DNA of 64,000 nt, from NCBI RefSeq assembly GCF_024609325.1, contig NZ_JANHMQ010000001.1, positions 558,001 to 622,000 on the forward strand. Direction: 5' to 3'. Under the pieces are notes generated by a model that was not told the DNA's origin, ran no database searches, and saw nothing but the letters and a program-made list of their open reading frames with translations. A program made the position numbers and the translations under genes. The stretch is from Geothrix fuzhouensis. GTDB taxonomy: Bacteria > Acidobacteriota > Holophagae > Holophagales > Holophagaceae. Shown piece after piece: positions 1 to 8,517 of the stretch; within the stretch, counting starts at the first letter, position 1; the number at the start of each line of letters is the position of its first letter.

Positions 1-425
1 GTGCGATTGGCGAATTGTGGCTTGGCCGGATGAATGGCGTCATAGGCCTTCATGATGGCTTGGTCTGGATCTGCGGCGACCGCGAACTTTCCTCGGCACT
101 CAGTGACAGAGAAGCGGTTGAGCTTCTCGATGTCGTCGTGGGACACGCCAATCACTGTCGCACCCAGAGCCTTGTACTGATCCACGGCGTCGGCGAATTC
201 ATGGGCCTCGATGGTGCAGCCCGGGGTGAACGCAGCTGGATAGAAGTAGAGGACCACGGGCCCCTGCTTCAGACTTTCGGCCAACGAGTAATCAAACACC
301 TTGCCGCCCAAAGAGGCCTTGGCATGGAAATCGGGGGCCTTGTCTCCGACCTTCAAGGCCGCGAAGGCCGGCGTCAACCAGAGCAAGGAAGCCAATGCGA
401 GTGAGATGTTTCCCCGGACCTTCAT
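1..425 (-). CDS. Peroxiredoxin, AhpC/TSA (Bcp-like) family, exported; 3' end outside window
   Basis: Thiol peroxidase that reduces hydrogen peroxide or organic peroxides. The reading frame begins at an ATG (425-423) and runs leftward off the window edge, so only about 141 residues are visible. Residues 1-22 look like a signal peptide (basic start, hydrophobic core, ending PAFA), so the protein probably acts outside the cytoplasm, which is unusual for Bcp-type enzymes. The mature part starts with the family's KVGDKAPDF motif. The peroxidatic cysteine sits in TPGCT, and a further Cys lies in the VTECRGKF segment. The fold assignment is secure; the exact subclass is not, because the C-terminus is missing. 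Confidence 0.85.
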   Translation of the reverse strand, partial: MKVRGNISLALASLLWLTPAFAALKVGDKAPDFHAKASLGGKVFDYSLAESLKQGPVVLYFYPAAFTPGCTIEAHEFADAVDQYKALGATVIGVSHDDIEKLNRFSVTECRGKFAVAADPDQAIMKAYDAIHPAKPQFANR

Positions 426-760
426 TCGCGTCTCCTTTCCCAAATTCCGTCATCCGAAGGATCCGACTGACGGGGGTGTGAATTCTGATCACACTGCGCC
501 ACCGCCGCAAGGTGGCGCGTCTTGGGGGGTGCCTGAAACCATTGGTCCGAGTTGACTTGGAAATTTGTCTATTCGATTTATTTTCGCTATCCTGATCCAC
601 CGCAAGGAAGTCCGATGGATCTCATTCCAACCTCGCAGCCAGGAATTCGCCAAGAGCCTTGTAGAGGGCAAGTGGTCCATCCAGGCCTGGTGATACGCAT
701 CGTGAATCGAAGGGATCTGCGGTGATCGAGGGTGGGCCCCTCGGCGCGGAGGGTATCCGC
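426..760. other. Intergenic region between divergent prx and dinB, with a small candidate ORF
   Basis: This stretch separates two divergent genes. It holds an AT-richer patch around 552-600 with a TTGACT box (552-557), but no convincing -10 element follows. A 36-codon ORF (614-725, plus strand) has an AAGGAAG ribosome-binding sequence a few bases upstream, and its TGA overlaps a GTG at 722 that is in frame with dinB. I recognise no protein family in it. It may be a short upstream ORF or chance. No LexA-like palindrome of the CTGT-N8-ACAG type is visible. Confidence 0.3.
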
Positions 761-1924
761 ATGTCGGGCCGGCCCCGTCGCATCGCCCACCTGGATATGG
801 ATGCCTTCTTCGCGTCAGTGGAGCTGCGAGAGCACCCGGAGTTGAAGGGCCTGCCTGTCGTCGTCGGAGGCCGGCGCCCCGTGGCAGCTGAGGATGGGAA
901 GGATTACCCGAGATTGAAGGACTACGTGGGCCGGGGCGTGGCCACCACGGCCACCTACGAGGCGCGTGCCTTCGGAGTGCACAGCGGAATGGGTCTGATG
1001 AAGGCGGCGACGCTGGCGCCAGAGGCCATCTTGCTGCCCGCCCACTTCGAGGCGTATGCCCAGGCGTCCCGGGCTTTCAAGGCCGCCGTGGCGGTAGTGA
1101 CACCCCTCATCGAGGACCGCGGCATCGATGAGATCTACCTCGATCTGACCAACGTTCCTGGCGAATCGATGGAGTTGGCTCGGCGCTTGAAGGAAGCCGT
1201 GCGCCAAGCCACCGGCCTCACTTGTTCCATCGGCATCACGCCCAACAAGCTGCTCTCCAAGCTGGCCTCTGAGCTGCAGAAGCCGGATGGCATAACCATC
1301 CTCGGGTTCGATGACATTCCGACCCGTATCTGGCCCCTGCCCTGCTCTGCCATCAACGGCATCGGACCCAAGGCCACGGCCAAACTGGAAAGCCTCCAAC
1401 TCTGGACCATCGGAGACCTGGCCAAAACCGATCCGGCCTGGCTGATCGAGCACTTCGGGCGTAGCTACGGGGCCTGGTTGCATGAGGCTGCGAATGCCAG
1501 GGACGATCGCCCCCTGGCGCTGTCCCGCAACCCCAAATCCATCAGCCGGGAAACCACCTTCGAGCGGGACCTGCATCCCAGGCTCGATCGGGAACAACTG
1601 TCGCGCATCCTGGTCGACCTGTGCGAGCGCCTCGCCGGAGACCTCGAGCGCAAGGGCTACCTGGCCTACACCATCGGAATCAAGCTGCGGTATGAAGATT
1701 TCAGCACGGTCACCCGCGACCAAACCCAGCCATCCCCCATCGCTGATGTGGCCTCCCTGCAAGGTGCCGCCAGGGCTTCCTTGAAACGGGTGGCGCTCGA
1801 TCACAGGCTGCGCTTGCTGGGGATTCGCGCCGGTTCACTTGTAAAAATTGGGGAGTACCGGTTGGGTCCAGGGATCGCATCTCGTGTGGCTGAACCAGGC
1901 CTCTTTGACCACCTGGATCCATGA
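761..1924 (+). CDS. dinB: DNA polymerase IV (Y-family translesion polymerase)
   Basis: Error-prone lesion-bypass polymerase, 387 residues. The palm motif HLDMDAFF carries the metal ligand Asp12. IDEIYLD carries the catalytic Asp-Glu pair (about 123-124). CSIGITPNKLLSKLAS is the conserved segment before the thumb, and a helix-hairpin-helix follows (INGIGPKATAKL). I chose the ATG at 761 because a GGAGG lies 8 bases upstream; a GTG at 722 would add 13 non-conserved residues. Between the VVVGG and RGVATTATYEAR motifs there is an insertion of about 20 residues compared with E. coli DinB. I associate this insertion with a beta-proteobacterial DinB type, so ancient horizontal transfer is possible. 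Confidence 0.95.
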   Translation: MSGRPRRIAHLDMDAFFASVELREHPELKGLPVVVGGRRPVAAEDGKDYPRLKDYVGRGVATTATYEARAFGVHSGMGLMKAATLAPEAILLPAHFEAYAQASRAFKAAVAVVTPLIEDRGIDEIYLDLTNVPGESMELARRLKEAVRQATGLTCSIGITPNKLLSKLASELQKPDGITILGFDDIPTRIWPLPCSAINGIGPKATAKLESLQLWTIGDLAKTDPAWLIEHFGRSYGAWLHEAANARDDRPLALSRNPKSISRETTFERDLHPRLDREQLSRILVDLCERLAGDLERKGYLAYTIGIKLRYEDFSTVTRDQTQPSPIADVASLQGAARASLKRVALDHRLRLLGIRAGSLVKIGEYRLGPGIASRVAEPGLFDHLDP

Positions 1925-2094
1925 CTTGCATTAAGCCTCAAACGTGAGTTCCAGGGTTCCCTCGATTCGGTGCGTACCTCATCCCCTGATTACCTTTATG
2001 GACTCATCCAGGATTCCGTGATCAATCCGGGGAACCAAAGTGGACTCAACCTCATCGGTAAACCAAGGGTCTATCCCTGAAACCGGAGGGCACC

Positions 2095-2553
2095 ATGCCA
2101 CGGGGCGCTTTGAAATCCTCGTTGTTGCTCGTGGGGACCTTGGGCATGGCTGAGGCGCCAGAAGATGCGACCCCCATGCCAGCAGCCCTGTCGGTCCGAT
2201 CGACCCCCCGCACGGATGGCATCGCTTCGGTGGTTGAGCACTGGGCGAAGGCTTGGCTTGACGGAAATTCGGAGGCGATGCTTGCCTGCCTCCATCCAGC
2301 CCTGGCCAAGCACATCCTTGGGTTGGAAACGCCCCCCAGCCAGGAAGCTCTGCAGCGCCTTATCGGAGTCCAGTCGATTCTCGGGAAGGCGGTACGCGAT
2401 CGTATTTCCGAAGCGGACGTAAAGGTATTGGACGTCCAAGGCCGAAGCGGGAGTGCTCGGGTGGACCTGGGGCCCTGGACGGCCTTCATCCATCTGGCTG
2501 CCCACCACGACGGTTGGGCGATCGCCAATGTGCTCTGGGAATGGCGGAGCTAG
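2095..2553 (+). CDS. Putative lumazine-binding/SnoaL-like (NTF2-fold) protein, possibly exported
   Basis: 152-residue protein of unknown role. Residues about 45-152 resemble the small alpha+beta NTF2-like 'lumazine-binding 2' family: an N-terminal helix (VEHWAKAWLDGNSEAML), a central segment and a C-terminal strand ending in DGWAIANVLWEWR. The N-terminus has a short hydrophobic stretch (LKSSLLLVGTLGMA) that could be a weak signal peptide. An ACCGGAGGG ribosome-binding site precedes the ATG. It is a single gene facing the convergent sensor gene at 2620. No catalytic residues can be assigned. Confidence 0.65.
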   Translation: MPRGALKSSLLLVGTLGMAEAPEDATPMPAALSVRSTPRTDGIASVVEHWAKAWLDGNSEAMLACLHPALAKHILGLETPPSQEALQRLIGVQSILGKAVRDRISEADVKVLDVQGRSGSARVDLGPWTAFIHLAAHHDGWAIANVLWEWRS

Positions 2554-2619
2554 GTTCGCATCGAGGAAAGCCCTGGAGGTTGCCGCTCGGGGTCGCCAGG
2601 AATTGGTCGGACGGACACG

Positions 2620-5163
2620 CTACTCTTCCGCCTCCGGTCGCCCCTTCCCCGCCCTGAACCTTTCGGGGTACATGGCTTGTGCGCAATCGGGGCAGATGCC
2701 GTGGGTGAAGTCGGCGTCGGAATGGGCGGAAATGTAATGCTCGAGCTGATTCCAGTAGCCCTTGTCATCGCGAATCTTCTTGCAGGTAGCGCAGATCGGC
2801 AGCAGGCCGGAGAGCTGGTTCACCTTGCCGAGGGCAGAGGACAGCTCTTCGTTCCGGGCCCGTAATTCCTCGGTCCGTCTGGCCACGAGAGCCTCCAGGT
2901 CGACCTTGCTGCGGGCCAGGGTCGCCACGCGGAACCGCAGGATGACGAAGCCGATTCCCAGGAACGCGAGCCCTCCGAGGCCCAGAGCCCACCATGTGCG
3001 CCACCAGGGAGGGAGAACGCGGAAGTCGAGGCCAGCCACAGGGCCGAAGACACCGTCCCTGCCCGCGGCACGGGCCTCGAACCGATAGTGACCGCCGGGC
3101 AGCGCGGGGTATCGCACCACGGGGGCATCCACTTCCCGCCAGGCATCTTCAAGGCCCAGGAGTCGCACCTGGAAGCGCGCCTGCCGCTCATCCAGGTAGG
3201 TAGGTGCCGCCACCCGGAATGTCACGGTGGCCTCGCGGTGCGCCACTGACGCCAAGGTTCCATAGGGTGGCTCCAGCTGCCTGGTCCCATAGGCGAACTG
3301 GAGGATATGCGCCTGCGCTGGCGGTATCTGGGCCTCGGTTCCAGGAGCTTCGTAACGCACCAGTCCTGCAGCCGTGCCGACCCAGATGCGACCTGTCTCC
3401 GCCAGCAGGGCCTGGATGGCGCAGTCCTCACTCACCATCCCATCCTGCTGCCCGATGTGGAGCGGCGGATCCAGGCGGTCCAGGCCTTGGTCCGTCGTCG
3501 CCCAGGACTGCCCCTGGGCGTCGACCTCGACCGCGTAGATCTGGTTGGATTGAAGGCCCTGGCCCTTGACGCGCTGTTCCAGCACCGTGAGCCGATCTCC
3601 GTCCACACGGATTCGCGTGAGCCCCTGAGGCTCCTGGTAGTGGACCCAGGCACTGCCATCGGGCAGGAAAGCCATGCCGTAGAGGCCGAAAGGAAGCAAG
3701 CCCTGCTTCTCCGTGAACAGCCGCCAGGGGCCGTTGGCGTCCTTCAGATACAACCCCGCGGTGGTCGCGGCCCAAAGGCGGCCCTGGGCATCCTCCCGGA
3801 TGCGAAAGGCCCCGAGGGCATCCGTTCCTGTGCCCTTCACTTCCTGGACAAGCCGGCGCGTGGCTGGATCCCAGCGGAGGATTCCGTAGCGGACGTGGCT
3901 CAGCCAGACCCGGCCCCTGGAGTCCTGCATCACGCTGTTCACGGCGAAGCCGAAGTCCCCCAGCGGGGCCGGCTCCGCTTCTCGGTGTCCAGGCCTGAGC
4001 CAGAGGGTAGGTCCGATGGTGCTGACCATCCAGAGGGTGCCGGTCCGGTCCAGGGCCAGGTTCTTGATGCGATGGCCGGCGGTGCCAGAAATGCGGGTTA
4101 CAGCCTTGGAACTCACCCGCACGGCGCCATCGTCCGTGGCCGCCAGCAGCTCGCCTCCCGGAGTACGTGTGATGGACCAGACCACTTCGCCGGAAGTTCC
4201 GGCCGCCAGGGCATGGTTCCAGACCCGACCGCCGCCCTGGAGCCGCGCCAAGGCCGTGCCGAGAATCCAGAGGGTGCCCTCCCGGTCGCGAAAGACCGTG
4301 CGGACCCAGCGGAACGGCAGACCCCCCGTGGCATCGAGGCGTTCGGTACCATCCCCCGAGAGGTGCAGGGCCCCGGCCTGGGTGGGCAGCCAGATGGAAC
4401 CATCGACATCCTTGAAGGGGACACTGTTGGGGGATAAGCTCGCGCCCAGACGTGCGGACTGGTCGGTGAACCGGGCCGCCTCAGGTGATTTCACAACCAG
4501 GCTCCGCCCGGAGCCTGCCCAGATGCGGCCGCTTCCGTCCTCCACAATCATGGCGATCCCATCCGCGGGGAGGCCCTGGGCCGGGCCCCAGTCCCTGCGG
4601 GTTCCATCCGGCAGGAAAGTGGTGATACCCGCCTTCGTACCCAGGTACATCACCCCACTGGATCCTGCGGCCAAAGTGAGGTTCAGACCGGCCGGCCTGG
4701 GGGCACGGAACCGGAACTGCAGCCCCTCCTCCTGGACGAACAATCCCTCGCGGGTCACAACCCAAAGCCGGCCCTTAGGGTCAAGGGCGATGGCTTCAGC
4801 GGGCGGGGTCCCCGGCAGATTGTCGAAGCGGGCCGGCTCGATCCGTCCCGCCCGAAGCCGCACCAGGCCCCGGAGGGTGGCTGCCCACACGCCCCCTTCC
4901 CGCGCCGGAAACACCCGGTGGATGAAGCCGGAGGGGAGCCCGTCTTCGCGGGTCCACCGGCGTGAGTGACCGCCCTCGTAGCGCAGCAGGCCGCTTTCCG
5001 TCCCCACCCAAATGAACCCATCCGCATCCTGGGTGAGGGTGGTGATGGCCCCAGAGGGCAGGCCTTGGGCTGGGCCCAGGATGGCAAAGGGCCGATGCCA
5101 GCCCTCGGAGGCCAGGCAGAAGACCCCCAGCAGCCCCGCCAAGATGACCCGAATCCACGGCAT
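2620..5163 (-). CDS. Reg_prop beta-propeller / Y_Y_Y sensor with C-terminal CxxC-CxxC domain, no kinase
   Basis: 847-residue membrane sensor. After a signal peptide come many two-component-regulator propeller repeats of the form DGFIWVGTESGLLRYEG (roughly residues 30-590). A Y_Y_Y-type Ig-like domain follows (about 610-710), then one transmembrane helix (WALGLGGLAFLGIGFVIL), a coiled coil (EALVARRTEELRARNEEL) and a short terminal domain. That last domain has LPICATCKKIRD and GICPDCAQ, four cysteines that could bind a metal. Proteins with this front half usually end in a histidine kinase, GGDEF or HTH domain; none is present here. The ATG at 5163 is preceded by GGGAG; a GTG at 5175 is the alternative start. 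The gene stands alone between convergent and same-strand neighbours. Confidence 0.8.
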   Translation of the reverse strand: MPWIRVILAGLLGVFCLASEGWHRPFAILGPAQGLPSGAITTLTQDADGFIWVGTESGLLRYEGGHSRRWTREDGLPSGFIHRVFPAREGGVWAATLRGLVRLRAGRIEPARFDNLPGTPPAEAIALDPKGRLWVVTREGLFVQEEGLQFRFRAPRPAGLNLTLAAGSSGVMYLGTKAGITTFLPDGTRRDWGPAQGLPADGIAMIVEDGSGRIWAGSGRSLVVKSPEAARFTDQSARLGASLSPNSVPFKDVDGSIWLPTQAGALHLSGDGTERLDATGGLPFRWVRTVFRDREGTLWILGTALARLQGGGRVWNHALAAGTSGEVVWSITRTPGGELLAATDDGAVRVSSKAVTRISGTAGHRIKNLALDRTGTLWMVSTIGPTLWLRPGHREAEPAPLGDFGFAVNSVMQDSRGRVWLSHVRYGILRWDPATRRLVQEVKGTGTDALGAFRIREDAQGRLWAATTAGLYLKDANGPWRLFTEKQGLLPFGLYGMAFLPDGSAWVHYQEPQGLTRIRVDGDRLTVLEQRVKGQGLQSNQIYAVEVDAQGQSWATTDQGLDRLDPPLHIGQQDGMVSEDCAIQALLAETGRIWVGTAAGLVRYEAPGTEAQIPPAQAHILQFAYGTRQLEPPYGTLASVAHREATVTFRVAAPTYLDERQARFQVRLLGLEDAWREVDAPVVRYPALPGGHYRFEARAAGRDGVFGPVAGLDFRVLPPWWRTWWALGLGGLAFLGIGFVILRFRVATLARSKVDLEALVARRTEELRARNEELSSALGKVNQLSGLLPICATCKKIRDDKGYWNQLEHYISAHSDADFTHGICPDCAQAMYPERFRAGKGRPEAEE

Positions 5164-5226
5164 TCCCACTCCCACCCAGTTCCAGCTCTATCGGAGACGC
5201 CATCACTCTGCCTGAATTCGGGGAGG

Positions 5227-6336
5227 TCAGGCCTGGTGCAGCACTCGCCGGTAGAGCGCTTCGTACCGATCCACGATGGGCCCTTCCGCGAAGGTGCCAA
5301 GGGCACGTTCGCGGGCGGCCTCGCCCATGGTGCGACGGAGTTGCTCGTCGCGGAGGAGCCTCAAAGCGTCAGCCGCCATGGCCTCCACGTCGCCCACAGG
5401 CTCCAGGAAACCGTCCACACCGTGGCGTACGACCTCCGGCAACCCGCCCACACGGCTGGCGATCACCGGCACCCGGTGGCCCATGGCTTCCAGGGCCGCC
5501 AGGCCAAAGCTCTCGGTGGCGCTGGGCAGCAGGAAGAGGTCGGAACAGGCCAGCACGGTGCCGATATCCAGCTGCTTGCCGGTGAAGCGGACTTCCGAGG
5601 CGAACCCGCGGTCACGGCAGTAGGCTTCGGCCTCGACCCGATCCGGCCCATCGCCCACCATCACCAGGCGGGTGGGAACCTCCTTGCGGACGAGTTCGAA
5701 GACCTTCAGCACGTCCATCACACGTTTCACAGGCCTGAAGTTGGAAATGTGGGTCAGCACTGAGGTGCCTCTGGGCGCCAGCCAGGCCCGGCAGTCCGGG
5801 CGTTCCTGGCCCGGCGGTTCGACGAAGTTGCTGATGACATCAATGGTGCGGTCCACGCCAAAGGTGCGGTAGGTCTCGTCTCGCAGATACTCTGAAACCG
5901 CGGTCACGCCATCGCTCTCCCGGATGGCCATCTTCACCATGGTCAGGTAGCTCGGATCGCTACCCACTACGGTGATGTCCGTGCCATGCAGGGTGGTCAC
6001 GACCTTCAGGGACGGGATGGCCATGCGAGCCAGCAGGGCCGCCATGGCATGCGGGATGGCGTAGTGGGCGTGGATGATCTCAAGCCCATGGTGCTCGGCC
6101 ACGTCCGCTATCTTGGAACCGAGGGCGATGGAATACGGGGCATCCTCGAAGAGCGGATAGGTCGTGGCTCGCACCTCATGGAAGCTGATGCGGTCCTCGA
6201 AGCCCACCAGGCGCGGCGGCACGCTGGGGCTGAGGATATGCACTTCGTGGCCCCGGGCCGCTAGGGCTTTGCCAACTTCGGTGGCCACGACGCCCGAACC
6301 GCCGAAGGTGCCATAACAGGAGATGCCGATGCGCAT
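5227..6336 (-). CDS. bshA: BshA-type glycosyltransferase (N-acetyl-alpha-D-glucosaminyl L-malate synthase)
   Basis: 369-residue GT4-family, GT-B fold enzyme. BshA joins GlcNAc from UDP-GlcNAc to L-malate, the first step of bacillithiol synthesis. The N-terminus [18 protein letters not shown] closely matches the BshA signature (YPT-GGSGVVA), as do HAHYAIPHA and [10 protein letters not shown]. The C-terminal nucleotide-sugar site has the [14 protein letters not shown] motif with the donor-binding Glu. Length is usual for the family. No bshB or bshC is visible nearby, so the pathway assignment rests on this gene alone. Its start is close to the divergent yggT gene. Confidence 0.85.
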   Translation of the reverse strand: MRIGISCYGTFGGSGVVATEVGKALAARGHEVHILSPSVPPRLVGFEDRISFHEVRATTYPLFEDAPYSIALGSKIADVAEHHGLEIIHAHYAIPHAMAALLARMAIPSLKVVTTLHGTDITVVGSDPSYLTMVKMAIRESDGVTAVSEYLRDETYRTFGVDRTIDVISNFVEPPGQERPDCRAWLAPRGTSVLTHISNFRPVKRVMDVLKVFELVRKEVPTRLVMVGDGPDRVEAEAYCRDRGFASEVRFTGKQLDIGTVLACSDLFLLPSATESFGLAALEAMGHRVPVIASRVGGLPEVVRHGVDGFLEPVGDVEAMAADALRLLRDEQLRRTMGEAARERALGTFAEGPIVDRYEALYRRVLHQA

Positions 6337-6386
6337 GGAGAAGCCTCACTACCCGCTATGATGAACGGGTTCCCGGGATCCTGACC

Positions 6387-6644
6387 ATGCCCCTTCTCTT
6401 CCTCATTGCCTACTACCTGCTGACGGCCCTGAGCTGGCTGCTGATCGCCACAGCTCTGCTGTCCTGGTTCCCCATCGATCCGGGAAACAAATGGATCCGG
6501 TTCCTCCATGCCATCACCGACCCCATCCTCCACCCCATCCGGACACTCATTCCGCCCATCGGCGGCTTCAGCTTCGACATCCTCATCGCCTTGATGCTGC
6601 TTTGGCTGGTGCAAAGTGTCCTGGCAAAGGCCATCCATTCCTGA
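6387..6644 (+). CDS. YggT family integral membrane protein
   Basis: 85-residue protein with two transmembrane helices, around residues 3-28 and 62-82. Between them lies the family hallmark LLSWFPIDPGNKWIRFLHAITDPILHPIRTLIP, seen here as SWFPID, ITDPIL and RTLIPP. In many bacteria yggT sits beside divIVA-like and division or cell-wall genes, and here a DivIVA-domain gene follows after 11 bases. The biochemical function of YggT is not settled; roles in osmotic tolerance and in division or cell-shape gene clusters have been proposed. Confidence 0.9.
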   Translation: MPLLFLIAYYLLTALSWLLIATALLSWFPIDPGNKWIRFLHAITDPILHPIRTLIPPIGGFSFDILIALMLLWLVQSVLAKAIHS

Positions 6645-6655
6645 ACGGAGGTGCC

Positions 6656-7207
6656 ATGAAGTACACGCCCCTCGACATCCAGCGCCGGGAATTCGAGAAA
6701 GCCTTCCGCGGCATTGAGGAATCCGAAGTGCGGACCTTCCTCCACGAGGTGGCCGCTGAGTGGGAGGAACTCCTGGCCGAGAACCAGAAGCTGAAGGAGG
6801 AGATCCTGGATAACCGGGAACGCCTCCGCCAATACCAGGACCAGGACCGCATCTTCCGGGAAACGCTCCTGCAGGCCCAGCGCACTCGCGAGGACGTGCT
6901 GGACGGCGCCAACCGCGAGAAAGAACTCATCCTGCGCGAAGCCCAGTTCAAGGCCGATGAGGTCATCCGGGATGCCCAGCAGCACGTGGTAGAGCTGGAA
7001 GTCCAGATCCGCAACCTCAAGATGGAGCGCACCCGGTTCGTCCGGGAGGTGGAATCCCTCATGGAACGCACTCGCCGCCACATCCAGGATGAGGTGCCCG
7101 ATATTTATCTGGCCCCGCCACCGACCCTGAACCTGGAAGGACTGGATCTCAGCACGCTCGATGAGCCGCCCATCCCGTCTGTGCGCCGGCCGAAAGGCAC
7201 TAATTAG
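6656..7207 (+). CDS. DivIVA-domain coiled-coil protein
   Basis: 183-residue cytoplasmic protein. The N-terminus (KYTPLDIQRREFEKAFRG) is the DivIVA/GpsB membrane-binding domain, whose family consensus is TPLDI.-K-F. Residues about 35-150 form a long coiled coil rich in E, R, Q and L. The C-terminal tail is proline-rich and probably disordered. DivIVA-family proteins bind curved membrane and recruit division or pole-organising factors. The ATG at 6656 has GGAGG just upstream and lies 11 bases after yggT, so the two are likely co-transcribed. Confidence 0.85.
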   Translation: MKYTPLDIQRREFEKAFRGIEESEVRTFLHEVAAEWEELLAENQKLKEEILDNRERLRQYQDQDRIFRETLLQAQRTREDVLDGANREKELILREAQFKADEVIRDAQQHVVELEVQIRNLKMERTRFVREVESLMERTRRHIQDEVPDIYLAPPPTLNLEGLDLSTLDEPPIPSVRRPKGTN

Positions 7208-7235
7208 CTGTCGGATCTCACCTGATAGACGAACC

Positions 7236-7260
7236 CTGACGGCTGAGAGCTGATAGCCAT
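7236..7260. repeat. Copy of a short dispersed intergenic repeat (GCTGAGAGCTGATAGC type)
   Basis: The core GGCTGAGAGCTGATAGCC lies between the DivIVA gene and the thiolase gene. A near-identical core (GGCTGAGAGCTGATGGC) occurs at 54918-54934 between gcvH and gcvT. A related run of GCTGATAGCTGA units is found at 52333-52352. The internal AGCT/GATAGC units make it partly self-complementary. The function is unknown. Confidence 0.5.
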
Positions 7261-7274
7261 TTATTGGAGTCCCC

Positions 7275-8447
7275 ATGTCCCACGCCGTGATCCTGAAATC
7301 CCTTCGCAGCCCCATTGGCAAGTTCCAGGGGGGCCTGGCGGCCCTGGCCGCGCCGGACCTGGCGGCCCAGGTAATCAAGGCGGTGCTGGCAGCTGTCCCT
7401 GGAGCCGCACCCACGGAAGCCATCTTCGGCAACGTGGTGAGCGCCGGCGTGGGCCAGGCTCCGGCCCGGCAGGCCGCGCTGCGGGGCGGGCTGCCCGCCA
7501 GCGTCTCGGCGCTCACCATCAACAAGGTCTGCGGTAGCGGGCTCAAGGCCATCCAACTGGCAGCCAACGCTGTGCGCCTGGGGGATCATGAGATCGCGCT
7601 GGCCGGCGGCATGGAATCCATGTCGAACGCGCCCTATCTCATGCCCAAGTTGCGAGCCGGAGCGCGTATGGGGCATACCGAGGCCAAGGACGCCATGATC
7701 CTCGACGGCCTTTGGTGCGCCATGACGGATCAGCACATGGGCCTCACCGGTGAGCTGGTAGCCGCCAAATACGGCATCAGCCGCGAAGTCCAGGACGCGT
7801 GGGCCGCCGAGAGCCATCGCAAGGCTGTGGCCGCGATGCAGTCCGGTGCCTTCAATGCCGAGATCGTGCCCATCGCCGTGCCCGGGCGGAAGGGCGATGT
7901 GATTATCAGTGAGGATGAAGGTCCCCGTTCCGACACGACGCCGGAAACGTTGTCGAAGCTGCGCCCCGCCTTCAAGAAGGACGGCACCGTCACCGCCGGC
8001 AATGCGCCCAGCGTGAATGACGGCGCCGCGGCCGCCTTGGTGACGACCGAAGCCTATGCCAAGGCCCACGGCCTGCCCATCCAGGCGCGCATCCTCGGCA
8101 CGGCCACCGCCGGCCTGGATCCCGAATGGGTGCTCATGGCGCCCGTGGAGGCCATCCGCAAGCTCCTCGCCCAGATCGGCTGGGCCACGAGTGACGTGGA
8201 CCTCTGGGAGATCAATGAGGCCTTCGCCGTGCAGCTGGTGGCCACCATGAACGAGCTGAAGCTGCCTGCGGATCGCATCAACGTCCATGGCGGGGCCGTC
8301 GCACTGGGCCACCCCATCGGTGCCTCAGGCGCCCGCGTGATGGCCACCTTGCTCCATGCCCTTGAACTGCACGGGAAGCAGCGCGGCGTGGCTGCGCTGT
8401 GCCTTGGAGGCGGGAACGCCATCGCCATGGCGGTCGAGCGCGTGTAA
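7275..8447 (+). CDS. Acetyl-CoA C-acetyltransferase (thiolase)
   Basis: 390-residue type II thiolase that condenses two acetyl-CoA to acetoacetyl-CoA, or cleaves 3-ketoacyl-CoA in reverse. The nucleophilic cysteine is in [15 protein letters not shown]. The C-terminal motifs [23 protein letters not shown] (catalytic His) and [10 protein letters not shown] (second catalytic Cys) are all intact. Length is typical. It appears monocistronic, with a strong terminator about 22 bases after the stop. A role in beta-oxidation or polyhydroxybutyrate-type metabolism is possible, and the FadL-like porin lies immediately beyond the terminator on the other strand. Confidence 0.93.
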   Translation: MSHAVILKSLRSPIGKFQGGLAALAAPDLAAQVIKAVLAAVPGAAPTEAIFGNVVSAGVGQAPARQAALRGGLPASVSALTINKVCGSGLKAIQLAANAVRLGDHEIALAGGMESMSNAPYLMPKLRAGARMGHTEAKDAMILDGLWCAMTDQHMGLTGELVAAKYGISREVQDAWAAESHRKAVAAMQSGAFNAEIVPIAVPGRKGDVIISEDEGPRSDTTPETLSKLRPAFKKDGTVTAGNAPSVNDGAAAALVTTEAYAKAHGLPIQARILGTATAGLDPEWVLMAPVEAIRKLLAQIGWATSDVDLWEINEAFAVQLVATMNELKLPADRINVHGGAVALGHPIGASGARVMATLLHALELHGKQRGVAALCLGGGNAIAMAVERV

Positions 8448-8469
8448 TCCGAAGCGAGGCCACTTGAAA

Positions 8470-8506
8470 GAGGAAGGGCCCGGCATGCCGGGCCCTTCCT
8501 CTTTTT
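8470..8506 (+). terminator. Strong intrinsic terminator after the thiolase gene
   Basis: A 15-bp perfect stem (GAGGAAGGGCCCGGC and its complement) with a 2-base loop is followed directly by TTTTT. It lies between convergent genes. On the minus strand the trailing sequence is only weakly T-rich, so it is mainly a plus-strand terminator but may stop both transcripts. Confidence 0.9.
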
Positions 8507-8517
8507 GGAACCTGGAA

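Noticed and set aside
426-760. LexA/SOS box for dinB
   Set aside because: No CTGT-N8-ACAG or other clear dyad is present near the candidate promoter.
2014-2085. Segment with CCGGGGAACCAAAG and downstream AGGG elements before the NTF2-like gene, reminiscent of a ydaO (c-di-AMP) riboswitch
   Set aside because: Only one short motif matches; the GGGGTGAAT and TCAGCTAACC-type parts of the consensus are absent and the gene is not a typical target.
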